NCBI RefSeq assembly: GCF_020509005.1
Contig: NC_063016.1
Location: 1,240,001 to 1,304,000 of the forward strand
Reading direction: 5' to 3'
DNA: 64,000 bases
DNA from: Fulvia fulva
Lineage: Eukaryota > Ascomycota > Dothideomycetes > Mycosphaerellales > Mycosphaerellaceae
In this document: piece after piece, positions 23,591 through 35,305 of the stretch
How the letters are laid out: each line of letters begins with the position of its first letter
Numbering within the stretch: position 1 is the stretch's first letter
Position numbers and translations under genes: made by a program
Notes under the pieces: generated by a model
Seen by the model: the letters and a program-made list of their open reading frames with translations, nothing else
Databases searched by the model: none
Told to the model about the DNA's origin: nothing

Positions 23591-24410
23591 ATGTCTTCTA
23601 ACCCACCAGCAAAGTGCTGCACCATTGGTGTCACCCACCAAGGCACTCCAAGGGGCGAGACCAAGAACATTGGCAACAGTGAGCATGAGCATCACACCGC
23701 ATCATTCATCCCGAACGTCCACTGATCGATCAAATCCAGCCAGCACATACTTCGCCTACCCAGAGTCCAAGGACACCTCCACCGCGATCCTGATCCTCAC
23801 CGACGTAATCGGCCACAAGTTCGACAATGCCCAACTCATCGCCGACCAATTCGCCGCCAATGGCTACTACGTCGTCATGCCCGATCTCTTCGAGGGCGAC
23901 CCAATTCCACTCAACCGTCCCGACGACTTCGACATCATGAAGTGGCTACAGACATCCGGCCCCTCCAAGGGTCACACAACCAGTCAGGTCGACCCAATCG
24001 TCGAGGCAGTAATCAAGGACATGAAGCAGAACCAGGGCGTGAAGAAGATCGGCGCTGTCGGATACTGCTTCGGCGCCAAGTACGTTGCTCGATACATGAC
24101 CGGCAGCAAGGGCGTCGATGTCGGATACATGGCACACCCAAGCTTCGTGGACGCGGATGAGATCAAAGCTTTGACTGGACCGCTGTCGATTGCGGCTGCT
24201 GAGACGGATCAGATATTCCCGGCGGAGAAGCGTCGCGAGACTGAGGATCTGCTCAAGGACCACAAGAACAAGATTCCATACCAGATCTCGCTGTACAGCC
24301 ATGTCGAGCATGGGTTTGCCGTCCGTGCGGATATAGAGAAGCGGCCTGTGAAGTACGCCAAGGAGGCTGCTTTCATTCAGGCTGTGGCTTGGTTTGATGA
24401 ATTCCTGAAG
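23591..24410 (+). CDS. Dienelactone hydrolase family protein
   Basis: Exon 1 is 23591-23678 (MSSNPPAKCCTIGVTHQGTP) and exon 2 starts at 23740 after a 61-nt intron (GTGAGC ... TCCAG). The product is a cytosolic alpha/beta hydrolase. It shows the nucleophile elbow GYCFGAKY (Cys nucleophile, as in dienelactone hydrolases), the acid segment AETDQIFP and the His segment HVEHGFAVR, and ends near AVAWFDEFLK. Such enzymes open lactone rings in aromatic catabolism, though many fungal paralogues are uncharacterised. The 3' end is uncertain: after AAG at 24410 a GTATGT donor follows, with possible acceptors at 24456 or 24521. Without splicing the frame stops at 24530. Confidence 0.88.
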
Positions 24411-24587
24411 GTATGTCAAGATATGTTGGAGACTACAGTTGTGAGTAAGCTTGCAGCGTCTCGTGTTGTCTGGATTGTTTCACACGACAACTCCGCACAC
24501 ACTCTGACGGACACTGCTAGCCCTTCATGACGGTATGACTCTTTTCAGGAAGAAGTACTGACTCACTATCTCACAGGGAAACAGGAC

Positions 24588-24734
24588 ATGGGCAGCGTAG
24601 ACAGCCCCTTCTCAATCGATGGACAACCACCAGTAGAGCTTGATGCGTATGCGTCTATCTTGGACCAAGAGGAGATCTTGCTAGAGAGACGAACTCGTCT
24701 GGCTGCGCTAGCACGGGAGCACAATGATCCATAG
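24588..24734 (+). CDS. Possible short coding exon downstream of the hydrolase
   Basis: A 48-codon frame (MGSVDSPFSIDGQPPVEL..., ending REHNDP) follows an acceptor-like CTCACAG. It looks protein-like, with a charged amphipathic C-terminal half (ILDQEEILLERRTRLAALA). It may be a separate small protein or the last exon of a transcript including the hydrolase, but no phase-compatible link was found. Confidence 0.3.
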   Translation: MGSVDSPFSIDGQPPVELDAYASILDQEEILLERRTRLAALAREHNDP

Positions 24735-26289
24735 AGGTTGTGTATTCTCGATATACCATATATTCCCTCACGTTCATGTGTAGTCCGAGCCACAAGCCTA
24801 TCAGCAACAGCTGAAGTGGAGCGGTGAGTCCTAGCCGTGAGGAATTGCGACGACTGATACCAAGAATGTCAGCCATGCTCGATTGGACGTGCAAGATGAC
24901 GGTGAAGTCAATATGACGACGGGGTCCGACAGTGGTTGGCGACGATAACTACGAATCCCTCCAACCCAGTGTCAGCGAAGCATCCGACGACAACAGCATG
25001 CGACAGCGACAAGACCAGTGCACGCTAACAGAGGACATCACAATTACGCAAAGACGACAACAGCATGCGACAGCGACAACACCAGTGCACACTAAACTAC
25101 CTTTCGACATGGGACTAGCGCAACGACGAAGACAGCGATGCCCTCCAGTCCCAGGCCCTTAGGCGCCGGAAGCTGATGGGCCTCCTCTTTCTCACTTTCC
25201 CTGCCTTCCGCATACCTCCTCCTGCCCTGCCGCCTCACATACCTCCTCCTGTCCTGCCGCCTCCCTTCATCACGACTACTTAGATTCGCCGGAGCGAGTT
25301 TAGCGTCTTCTCGGGACGACATGTCAGGTGACAGATGTGTCGGGTTGTTGTAGTGGAGGAAAGGAAAGAGGAAGGAGAAGGGAAGAGAACTGGAGTTTTG
25401 TGATTGCGGTGTGGGTCGCTTGCTGGGCTGTGGTCGTATGGGAGGAGGCTTGTAATGCTGAGTAGGATCTGAGAGTTGACGTTGACCAGTAAGGTAGTTG
25501 ATAAATGATGATATCAATATCAGGCTTTCGGCATGCCGAGCCGTGGACTGCTCTCTCGGGCCGATGGGCGTGGTTTCGTCCAAGGGCTGTTGACAAAGTA
25601 CGTTGCCGTGATATGTGTCGACTTCAATAAGAGCCGCTGAGGATCGTAGAACAGAAGACACGCGGCGACGCGCTGCACTTCGACTGCATCGGTCAGACCG
25701 TGCTACTCAGTCACATGCCGGCTCATTGAAGCGACCGCTTTTGCTTCGATAACATGTCGAAGCGCTCGGCGGCATTCGACTTTGTCACAGTCGCATCAAT
25801 CTTTCTACGACAATTTTATTTGCGCCACAGCATGATTACAAGTTCCATCATATGATAACCAACGCCCCAACGTCGAGACCAACAGTTTTCATGTCGACAT
25901 TCACATCGACATCGACTCCAGCCGTGTGAGCGGTTAAGCGAATCTTCTTCCCACGATTTCACGACTCCATCAGACTGCGTCGAACTTCCAGACGCACGAT
26001 GCTTAGCGTTTCTTACCCTCGGTCGAGCAGGCGCGGAAGATGCGACATATGGGTCGAAAGCATCGTGCTCGGCTGAGGCATAATCGCTCAGCCGCTGTCA
26101 ACACCCGACTGAACTGATAGACAAGAAGAGAGTGACAAATGTGTTGAGATCTCGCCAGCAGTAGGCAAATGTACTCATACTCATACTCATAGAGGAGTTT
26201 TGCAACGCAACAAACGAGAACGCTCACATCGCGAACAAAGGTGCCAAAGACCCAGCCGATCCTATCGGTAGTGCCACAATGCACTCCAC
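24735..26289. other. Spacer, no supported gene
   Basis: Contains the 43-bp direct repeat. A minus-strand 76-codon frame (ATG at about 25321, MSSREDAKLAP) with Arg-rich repeats reflects imperfect tandem DNA repeats and is not a confident gene. The rest is AT-richer spacer up to the LAM-like gene's 3' end. Confidence 0.5.
24986..25095. repeat. 43-bp imperfect direct repeat
   Basis: A unit around ACAACAGCATGCGACAGCGA occurs at about 24986-25028 and again at 25053-25095 (period 67) with a few differences. No coding context is evident. Confidence 0.75.
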
Positions 26290-29200
26290 TCAGGTCGTGT
26301 TACTTCTCTTCCCCTTCCTCCTCCCCACAGCCTCCTTCAGCTGTGCCAGTTTCTCCTCCGTGGTTCGGATCTGCTCGTCCATCTGTCTCTCCGACATGCT
26401 CTCTTCTTCCAGCTTCTTCGCCAGCTTCTTAGCACCTAGCACTTTCTGTTGTTCGCGACCACCAAGCGGAGATCTATAGTTATTTTCAATACCAGCTCGA
26501 TCTTCCAGCCAGTCCCACAGCGCACTCTCCTCTCTTCTCCAGATTTCTTCGTAAGCCGCAATTCGTTCTGGAGATGAGTAGCCTGGCAAGCCAACATTGG
26601 TACCTTTTCGTGGCGATGAGAACCAGTTGTATGCAAGCAGGAAGCTCAGCAAGAATATAGCGACCTGCGAGGGGGTAATCCGGATCATCGAGGTGACAGG
26701 CTCAAGAATTTGTCGAACAGGCTCGAGTGGACCCCAGCCTGAGGCCTTCTTCTCCTCGGCTATCTCAGCTTCGCGTTGAGTGATGGCTTCCTCTGCATCA
26801 AACACTTCCTTCTTGCCCTTGCGCTTCCCTTTCCGCGCCATTCCCTTTACAGGCGGCTTGGTAGTGACAGCGGCTTTGAGCGCAGCAGTAATCTGTTTGA
26901 CATACTCGGTCTGTCCTCGTTCGGCACCTGTTTCGATTGGAGCTGAATCGGTCAGTACATATCAAGTGTTGATTGTGTTTATCTTGGTACTCACACTTCA
27001 GCCAGCTTTTGCCAGTCCATTCGATCGTGCAGCTGGCAATGATTCTCGTTGAATTGGCCGGACCCCACATTAAACAGTATCTCGTCTTTGTGGTGAAGAC
27101 GTTCCCACTGGGCACGTCAGGTGTCACAGTGCTGCAATCGACTGAGATCGCTTTTTCCAGGTCATAGGCCTTAAGGGTGTTGGTCGTGATGCACTTGGTT
27201 TGTTTCGGTCCGACTGGTCCGCTGAGAGGCTTAATGTAGTCAAACGTGAACGTGGTGTGGTCATTGTCGAGACCGGTCTTGTCATCAGCATAATTCAGAT
27301 CTCGCGACTTCTGATCCTCGACGAGCCATTTGCGCATGAAAGCACCTGATGCAGGACCGAACATCATCGAGTAGACTTTACCTAGAGGTGCCGGTATCGT
27401 TGTGTCTGTCAGTGGCCTGTCGTAGTGCTCGCTGCTCTCGCCGCACTGCGTTGGCTCATGTGTAGGAGCACCAGGATACTCGCTGCTGACCGCCGCACCG
27501 ACTACAGCGGTATCAGCGGCTTCTAACCCCTTGGGCGGCCCGTTGGTCTGAGGGGCATTATTGAACGGTATGGTGGACGGCTTCCGACTTAGCGTGAGGT
27601 CGCCAGCTTCGCTGCCTGCAGTGCTGGCCACGAAGCCACCATCTGCAAAGCTTTCTGCATCGTCGTCCGCATCTTCGTCGTAGATCTCGTCTTCGCTACC
27701 TTCTTCCGTGTCATCTTCAGAAGCGTCTGGCTCAGCCACTTCGGTCTTATCGCCAGTGGTTGCATCATCCAGTGTGACACCGTTGAGGGAGCTTTTCAAG
27801 TTTGGATGACTGTTCTTCCATATTCCAATGAGTAGCTCGTATGTGGAGTCTCGAGCGACAAAACTTGCAAAGGTGTTCCGCGCGTGTAGTGTCGATATGA
27901 CGATCGCGTTCGGGAATATCACTGCCGTGCTCTTCTTCTCGACTGACACAACCTCATCAAAACTAATGACCAGGTTCGTCACCCATCCGAGGATGTTGCT
28001 GGAGAAGCATATGTGGCCCTCCGAAACGTAGAGTCGCCCGTGCAAGAGGATGTCACGCTGCAGGGCTGCGCTATAATCCTCGATCAGGTAGTCATCCTCA
28101 GGCACACTTCTGAACAGTTGATGGAAGTCCTTGTTGCGCTTATTGCTAGCGACGGCGAAGCCTGTCATCCGGTGCCCACTACCGAGCGCATTCGGATTTG
28201 CCAAACCTGTAGACGTGTGCCTCAATGCTTCGGCGATCGAATTCGTTGTCCCAGCTGTGGCTGAGCTGCCGCGGTGTTTTCGTCCGCCGCTCAATTTACT
28301 GCGGACACTGCCAGATCGTTTGATGGCGCTGCTCTGCGCATCAATAACGGATCTGGGTGGGGTCTGATCGCCGTCCAGCGTTTGTCGTTCAGTAGAGGCA
28401 ACGGATGGAGGTCTGCCGGTATATCCTTGGCCGACCGCAGGTGCTATTGGTTTCTCGTAGGCCGAGGATACAGCACGTGCGGCCGCATCTTGTTCCACCT
28501 TCCTAGCGCGATCACCTTCCTGCGCCGGGCCATTAGTTTGAGGCAAATCGGCGGAAGGCGCCATGTTTCCTGGCTCTTGACTATCCAGAATGCCCAAGTG
28601 ACTTAAGCTGAGATTGCCCTGGCCGAGTGTTGTGATGGCCAGTGGCTTACGGGGCCCCTCTCCTGCTGCCGTAGGAGGCCGGCTGTCTGTGCCTGCCAGA
28701 GTCTCCTCGCTGTTTGTCTGTCCTACTGATGGCGCGTTGCTCGACCTGCTCTTCTGATTTGGCAGGTTCGTAAAGCTGCTCGCGAATTGGGTGCTCGCTT
28801 TCTGCGCAGCTCCAAACACCGACGAAAAGAAGCCCGCTGGGCTGTTTGGTTGTGTCGGCGACGTCAATGTGCCCCCAGGTGTCTTGGTCTCTTCAACAGT
28901 CGGTGGTAGGGGCGAGGTGATCGAGGTCGAAAGTTTGCTAGGCAAGTTTGCGGATTGCGCACGGCGATGTCTGATGCTCTCCACCGAGTTCAAGCTGCGT
29001 GCTGCGGGCGATCCTTTCTGCGGAGATGTCGTTCGAGAGGAGAAAACAGAGGCGTTGGCGTTGGGATCGGTCGGCGTAGGCGGGGTCACGACCGTGGTCG
29101 GTGTACGCAGGAGATTCGGTGGAGTCGAGGGCGTTGATGTATCGATGAGCTGTCGCCCACGCTGCTTCGGAGTTTCCGTTCGATCCTTTTTCGTTAATGA

Positions 29201-30426
29201 TGCAACAGTGTCCTCCACTGGCGCTGATTTGGCCTCCGCGATGTCGTTCTGTGATGTGTTTGCCGTCGAAGAGCTCAGGCTGTTTCTCCTGCTGGAGGAC
29301 TTGAACAGCCCACCTAGCCCAGAGCTTCCACCCACTCCCGCCTTTGCAGATAGTTCCCCACCAGACTTCTTGCGACTCAGGGTGAATGTTTGGCGAAGCT
29401 TGTTTGCTTGAGATGGGCTGCGCTCGGGGACAGAAGGCGCAGGAAGGAAGTCCACCTCGGCAGGCTCGACGATGGCAGGAATGTTGCTTAGGTGTCCAGC
29501 TGTAGCTACTACCTCAGGTGAAGACACAAGGTGCGCGTCAGGTACAACAGGCGTAGTCTGTGCGTTGATCTCAGGAGAGGACAGGGTAAGAAGGCCGGCG
29601 TGAGACTGGTGCGGGCTGAGAGGAGGCCTAATGGGATGCCTGTGTGTAGGATCGTGTGAGCAGGAATGTATCAAACAAGATCATGGAGTGAAGGCCCGAG
29701 ACGAATGCCGCTGGGCCAGCCAGAGACGTGTACGTGCCAAAGAGAGAACAGGGCTGGCTGAAGTCGAGGTCTCGAGCTGTGTTTGCACACGGCAGCAACG
29801 AAAGCTGACACGATCATCCAGGCATCCAGGGTCGGCGCCGCGTGCTCGGCCCCACATTCTGCGACGCTTCCAGGTTCTTGGTCTCCGGCTGGTCGTTCCC
29901 AAAGAACACGGATACGAGCAGAACGAGCAGCGAAGACATGGTAGGCAGCAGTGAAGAACATTTGATCGACTTACCCGTCTGCATCGAGCCTCTCATCGTC
30001 TGTCAAAAGACTGCTCCCACCGCTGTCATCGACCAGAGAAAGCTTCGAGCGATTGCCTGGCGATATCGAATCTACACTGAACGTGCGATCAGGCTCATCT
30101 CCAGTGTCACCGCGTTTGGCCTTCCGTTTGGTCTTGGAGAGCCAGGTGGAGAGGCGTCCTGCAGATACGTCGTCGCTATTGCGTCTGTCGTCAACAGATC
30201 GTCTTCGCGCGCGGTCCTGGACTTTATCGATGGCACTCTCCACTGATGCTCGAAGGCCGCCGTTGGTGTCGCCAGCACCTCTCGGCGCAATCTTGCTGGA
30301 TGCATCATCGCTTTCGCCAGAGCTGCCTGGTAAAGAGTTCGTAGAGGCGCTGGCCAAATCCTTGTTTCGACCACGAAGTCTGCTAATGCCCCGCGGCGAA
30401 GGCGTATCAACCTCTGTCAACGACAT
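26290..30426 (-). CDS. GRAM and VASt domain sterol-transfer protein (LAM/Ysp2-like)
   Basis: Three exons: 30426-29975, 29627-26995 and 26942-26290, with introns of 347 and 52 nt, giving about 1245 residues. Long Ser/Pro/Thr-rich disordered regions fill residues 1 to about 600. A GRAM domain (RNKDFHQLFRSVPEDDYLIE, RLYVSEGHICFSSNILGW, IVISTLHARNTF) follows, then an acidic linker. A VASt/START-like domain (TTIPAPLGKVYSMMFGP to WTGKSWLK), one transmembrane segment (VAIFLLSFLLAYNWF) and a C-terminal coiled coil complete the protein. This is the architecture of the Lam family, which moves sterols between ER and plasma membrane or mitochondria at contact sites. The second exon could also begin nine bases upstream at ACACAG. 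It shares a 487-bp promoter with the MIT-domain gene. Confidence 0.92.
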
Positions 30427-30913
30427 GGCTTTGGACACTGTCGAGATTCGTGCTCCAGGGAGTTTGTGCTATGTTACATGACAGTGAATGTTGCAAGAAA
30501 AGGATTGTGTTTGCGGCGCTTGGCCTCGGTGTCCAGGTTTGTTTGTGGTTGGCTTCAAAGTGTTCAAGTAATACCGCCGCGGCCAGCGCAACGTACTGTG
30601 TTATCGTTGCTTTCTGTACATACGGAGACTGTGCTTTGCTGACGAGTGAGAGACAGGGATGCTCGATGTTGGACGGTGAGGTCCAAGGTTGGTAGACCGG
30701 AACGTCACCACGACATCGTTCAGCGGAGGCGACAAGGTTCACGAGCCGAGATCCAGTCCCTACTCCCTCCGCATGACCTGAAACGTCGCGACTCGCGACA
30801 CATCTCCACGTGCTTCCAAGGTTACCACAGTCACAGCCACAACGGCAGTAACGTCTGCATTCCTTCAGTAACTGAACCTGACAAACGCATCTCCTACGTG
30901 TCGTTCATGATCT

Positions 30914-32502
30914 ATGGCTGAAGTCGCCCCTCTCGCCACCGTGAGCACAGCGCTTTTCGCGATGGAAACGGCTCTGGCTGATGCAGATGTAGGCGCATGC
31001 ACATGCACGAAAGGCAGCCGAGGCCACAGAGCAGGCTGACTTGGCTCGGGCTGGAGACGAGCATCAGCATGCAGCCACCAACTACGCCAGGACAGCGCGA
31101 GCATCTAGCGATTCAGAGGTGTGTGAGGTACCAAGCCTTTCTGTCCTACCATCCACTAACACTATCAAAGGCGTTACGTGTGTTGAAGCTTCTCGAAGAG
31201 CAACATCTGAAGCTGGCAGAGCTCATCAAGTCTCCTGACCTATACGGCCAGACTGATCGAACAGATCACAGCGGTACCACTACCAGCAAAGACGCCGCTT
31301 TGGCCGTCTCACGACATGACTTTGCGAATGCCAAGAATCAAGCAGCGACTTCATCATCGTCGAAGCCGGGCTTGACGACAACGGCCCTCGCTGCAGCTAG
31401 ACTCGGCAGTCAGGCACGCGACTCTTCTCCTTCCCTGGCACGAGAGATTGCGTCGAGACGCGGTATTCCTTCGTCCAACAGGAATCCTCCTTCAGCAGCG
31501 GCACAGGCTCGAGCACGACAGCTGTCCCCAGAGTCTCTCCGTCGCAGTCGCCCTTCTTCAGCTCCAAAGATACCGCCATCTGTCGTGGACAGCCAGAACT
31601 TGCAACGAGCAGAGAGAAGTGCCAAGAAGCTTGAGGATGACGATGGCTTCACCAAGTTTTACAGCAATTTGACTACCGGCACCATGTCGAAGCTGTCTTC
31701 TGTCCTGGCGTATGCAGGGCTACCACTAACAGCAGACGACGTCCAAATTGATCAGAGCAAGCAGAATCTGGACAAGCGCACTGTCAGGGCACACAACGAT
31801 CCTGATGTGAAAAAGATCTACTCCAAGGCAGCGCTGGATGCGATCGAAGACGAGCATCGAAAACGTGGTGCTCAAGGCGGTGTCTTTGGGCCCGCAGAGA
31901 GCTTCTATGTTGTGCAGACTGGCGGCGGTACTTATTCTTACGCAGACATCGCCAAGGCGCAGCAGCAGCAACTTGGTGGCATCGATGAGGATGACGAAGA
32001 GGCGTTCGTGGACGCACGGGAAGCGCAGGCACCTTCATCTCCACGACACAGTCGATTGTCAAGTAAACAGCGGAATGCGTTCGGAAAATCTAGGACGCAT
32101 GAAGAGCTGGAGCTTGAGAACTCGACCTTGAAGGTGACACTGGAACAGCTCGCTACCCGCCTAGCTGAATTCGAGGCTCATGCTCAAGATGCTTCGATGG
32201 CAGCTTTGACCCAGAGCATGGCAAGCTTGCACGCCCAAACCCCTCCCGGCAGGCCGGATCCTGCTGTGTTCGATCGGCTGAAGCAGCTTGAGCGGCAGCT
32301 CGAAGAGCAGGCAGAGGAGCGACAGAAACTTCAAACTCTGGCGGCGAAACAGGACAGATCTCTCAAACAGTATAAGGCTAAGTGGGAGGACATCAAGAAG
32401 AGCGCCAAGGAAAAGGAGAAGGCCAAGAGGGAGAAGTCTGAGGCTGAAGCGCAGAATCTGCCGGCGGCACTAGCAGAGGACAGTGAATTCACTCAAGGCT
32501 GA
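30914..32502 (+). CDS. MIT-domain coiled-coil protein
   Basis: Three exons, 30914-30940, 30993-31118 and 31171-32502, separated by two 52-nt introns, give 494 residues. The spliced N-terminus (MAEVAPLAT, AHAHARKAAEATEQADLARA, then EALRVLKLLEEQHLKLAELI) forms a three-helix MIT-like domain. This domain type usually binds ESCRT-III tails or microtubules. The middle is Ser/Pro-rich, and the C-terminal third is a long coiled coil (LKQLERQLEEQAEERQKLQT). Splicing is required because the short first exon is out of frame with the second. The protein is probably cytosolic; a role in endosomal or autophagic trafficking is inference from the domain only. Confidence 0.82.
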
Positions 32503-33351
32503 GGTACGAGGTCACTTTGATAGATGCACGAAGCTAACGCCCGTTAATCCCTGATGCCGGACTAAGGCAAGCCTGAAAGCAGAAATTCCGTTGTTATTGC
32601 GACCAAGAAACCGCTACTGGAGAAACCACCAGGAGTACATCTGCTCTGCAAGATAGAAAGCAAATGTCTTTGCATACGGCCTGGGGTTGCCATACCTCCC
32701 GTCGTCGCACGACCTTGTAAGATGGTACATGCACGAGCATGGGCGACGGTAATACTGGCACACTGGCACCGCAGCCTCCTCTGATCGACGAAGGTACTGG
32801 CCCATCCTATGAGAAGTCTCCTTTCAGCCCGTCAGATGCTGTAGCAAGTGATGCCACATGAGAAAGGTCGCCATACGCGACGACAATGCAGAGCACCGAT
32901 CGCCACGGGCATATCGAATGCCCGGGGGCTGGAACACAACCACGTTCGTCTATTTGTGGACCACCGAACAACGAATAGTCGAAAGTGTGGCTCAACCGCC
33001 AACCCACATGAGTTTTAACAGCCCATTCGTGGACTTGGCTCTTTGTCCAATAGCATGTTGAACATTTCGGCTCCTCATCTCAAGACACGACCCGAAATGC
33101 GCGCCGATTCTGGCTTAGGACCCCAATGTGTCTACAGGACATTGAGTCAAAGCATTATCAACGGGCGCGTTTGTGTTCGCGCCGCCAAAGAGTCACAATA
33201 CATAACAATTGCGTGCCACGCCTTCCAAGATAGCAAGTACTTCCCATCTCAGGTCCCCTCTGCCAATTGCTTCCACAATGACAGACAAGCAGGAAACATC
33301 GCCAGCAGCCATCACAGCACCCAAAGCTATGGCAGCTCCGCTAGACACTCG
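32503..33351. other. Spacer and 5' region of the MFS pseudogene
   Basis: No separate gene. A second ATG at about 33278 ([18 protein letters not shown]) opens a frame that overlaps the MFS start region and closes at 33421. It may be the original start, now out of frame, or an upstream ORF. Confidence 0.45.
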
Positions 33352-35127
33352 ATGGCTCAGCCTCAGCCTGTTCACGAGCGAGCAGAGAGTCTGTCATCAC
33401 TCTCGAATCACAGCGACCTAGAAAAGTCCGAGCTACCATCGAACTACAACACCACCACCACCGACAATGACCTCTCGCGTCAAAAATCCACCACACCCTC
33501 TGAAATCGAATATCCTGGCCCCAAAGAAACCGCCATAGTAATGATCGCCATCCTCCTTGCCCTCTTCCTCATGGCCCTAGACCGCACCATCATCGCCACA
33601 GCCGTGCCCCAAATCACAAACGACTTCCAATCACTCGACGATATCGGTTGGTACGCCAGCGTGTTTATGCTCACCGCATGTTCCTTGCAACTCCTGTTTG
33701 GAAAGATCTACACCTTTTACAGCCCCAAGTGGGTATTCCTGGTCATGATTGGGATCTTTGAGGTTGGGAGTGCATTGTGTGGTGCGGCGCCGAATAGTGT
33801 TGTGGGTAGGGCTATTGCCGGTATGGGAAGCGCGGGGATTATGGGTGGCGCGATCATTTTGATGGTTAGTGTCGTGCCTTTGGAGAAGAGGCCGAAGTAT
33901 CAGGGGTTATTTGGGGCGATTTTTTGGTTGAGTAGTGTCATCGGCCCGTTGCTTGGGGGAGCCTTCACTACGGATGTTAGTTGGAGGTGGTGAGTTTGGC
34001 TTAGATCGAGTCGATGTAGCATGACTGACGAGACCATCGGGTGCTTCTACATTAACCTCCCCATCGGCGGCGCTGCCATGCTCATCATATTCTTCATCCT
34101 CAAACCAACGACACCAGCACAGCCAGGACTCACCCTCCGCCAACAACTCGCCCAACTCGATCTGCTAGGAGAACTCTTCCTCCTACCCAGCATCATATGC
34201 CTCCTCCTTGCCCTCCAATGGGGCGGCAGCAGCTACGCCTGGTTCTCCAGCCGCTTCATCGCCCTCTTCATCGTCTTCGGCCTGACCTTCCTCGCCTTCG
34301 TCGCTTCCCAAATTCTCGGGCCAAAAACTGCTACCATTACACCACGGCTGCTGAAGAATCGCTCCCTCATCGCCGCAATATGATTCACCTTCTGCCTCGC
34401 CTCCACTATGATGATAATGGTCTACTACATCCCCCTTTGGCTCCAAGCCATCAAATCCAAATCCGCCGTACAGTCCGGGATTGACACGATCCCCATGGTC
34501 CTCTCGCTCGTCGTTGGTGCTATTGGGGCCGGACAAATTGTCGGACGAATGGCATACCATACATCATTCGCCATGGCCAGTAGTGTAATCATGCCGATCG
34601 GCGCAGGTCTCATTTCTACCTTTGATCTCAACACGGGCAGCGGGAAGTGGATCGGATATCAGATCCTCTTCGGCCTAGGCATGGGAATGGGAATGCAGCA
34701 AGGTACAATGGCGGCACAAACTGTGCTGCATCGAAAGGATATAAGACGGGCGTATCACTTTGCTTCTTCTGCCAGCAGCTTGGTGGAGCCATCTTTGTGT
34801 CCGTCGGGCAAAATGCGTTTCATTCAGAAGTTCACCACCGGACTTACAACGCTCGTGCATGATCTTGACGTGGGTGAGGTTGTGAACACGGGAGCAACGG
34901 AGATTGCGAAGATTGTGCCGGAGAAGGATCTGCACGAGGTGCTGGTGGCGTATAATGATGCGCTCAGGCAGGTGTTTGTCGTGGGTGTGGTTATGGCGTG
35001 CTTGCCGGTGATTGGAGCATTCTCACTCGAGTGGAGGAGCGTGCAAGGGAGGCAAGGTCCGACGGAGAAGGGGAGCAATAACGATAGTAAGATAGATACG
35101 ACAGTAAGCGAGCAGGAGAAGGCATGA
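33352..35127 (+). pseudogene. MFS multidrug transporter, disabled by several mutations
   Basis: The sequence reads as a 14-TM MFS drug exporter: [49 protein letters not shown], and later the conserved NTGATEI. Four lesions are visible. (1) The expected intron (33990-34040, donor GTGAGT, branch-like ACTGAC) ends in GG where AG is needed. (2) TGA at 34381-34383 replaces a Trp codon in AAI-x-FTFCLAS. (3) At about 34745 the frame slips one base, so the conserved GVSLCFFCQQLGGAIFVSVG is in a different frame. (4) At about 34826 it slips back. The C-terminal part is then intact to the stop. Several independent lesions make a pseudogene far likelier than sequencing error. Confidence 0.85.
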
Positions 35128-35305
35128 ACAGAACGGACTCATGACTGTAGAGAGTAGCGTAACAGAGATACCCCACTCATGATGAGAGCAAAAATGATGT
35201 ACAATATACTATCCAGCAGTGACAGTTCCGTAATCAACGCTTTGCCGAAGTCGAAATGAAGCATGCTGCTAATTTTATCCTCGAGTAAGTGCGCTGCTAC
35301 TTGCA

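Noticed and set aside
25092..25661. Minus-strand frame with Arg-rich repeats
   Set aside because: It reads imperfect tandem DNA repeats and a leader-like segment; no conserved content.
30941..31018. Alternative 25-nt intron in the MIT gene
   Set aside because: Too short for splicing; the 52-nt intron 30941-30992 keeps phase and gives the expected MIT helix.
33990..34020. Alternative intron ending at TAG (34019) in the MFS gene
   Set aside because: It would be about 30 nt and insert non-conserved residues; the expected junction lies at 34041.
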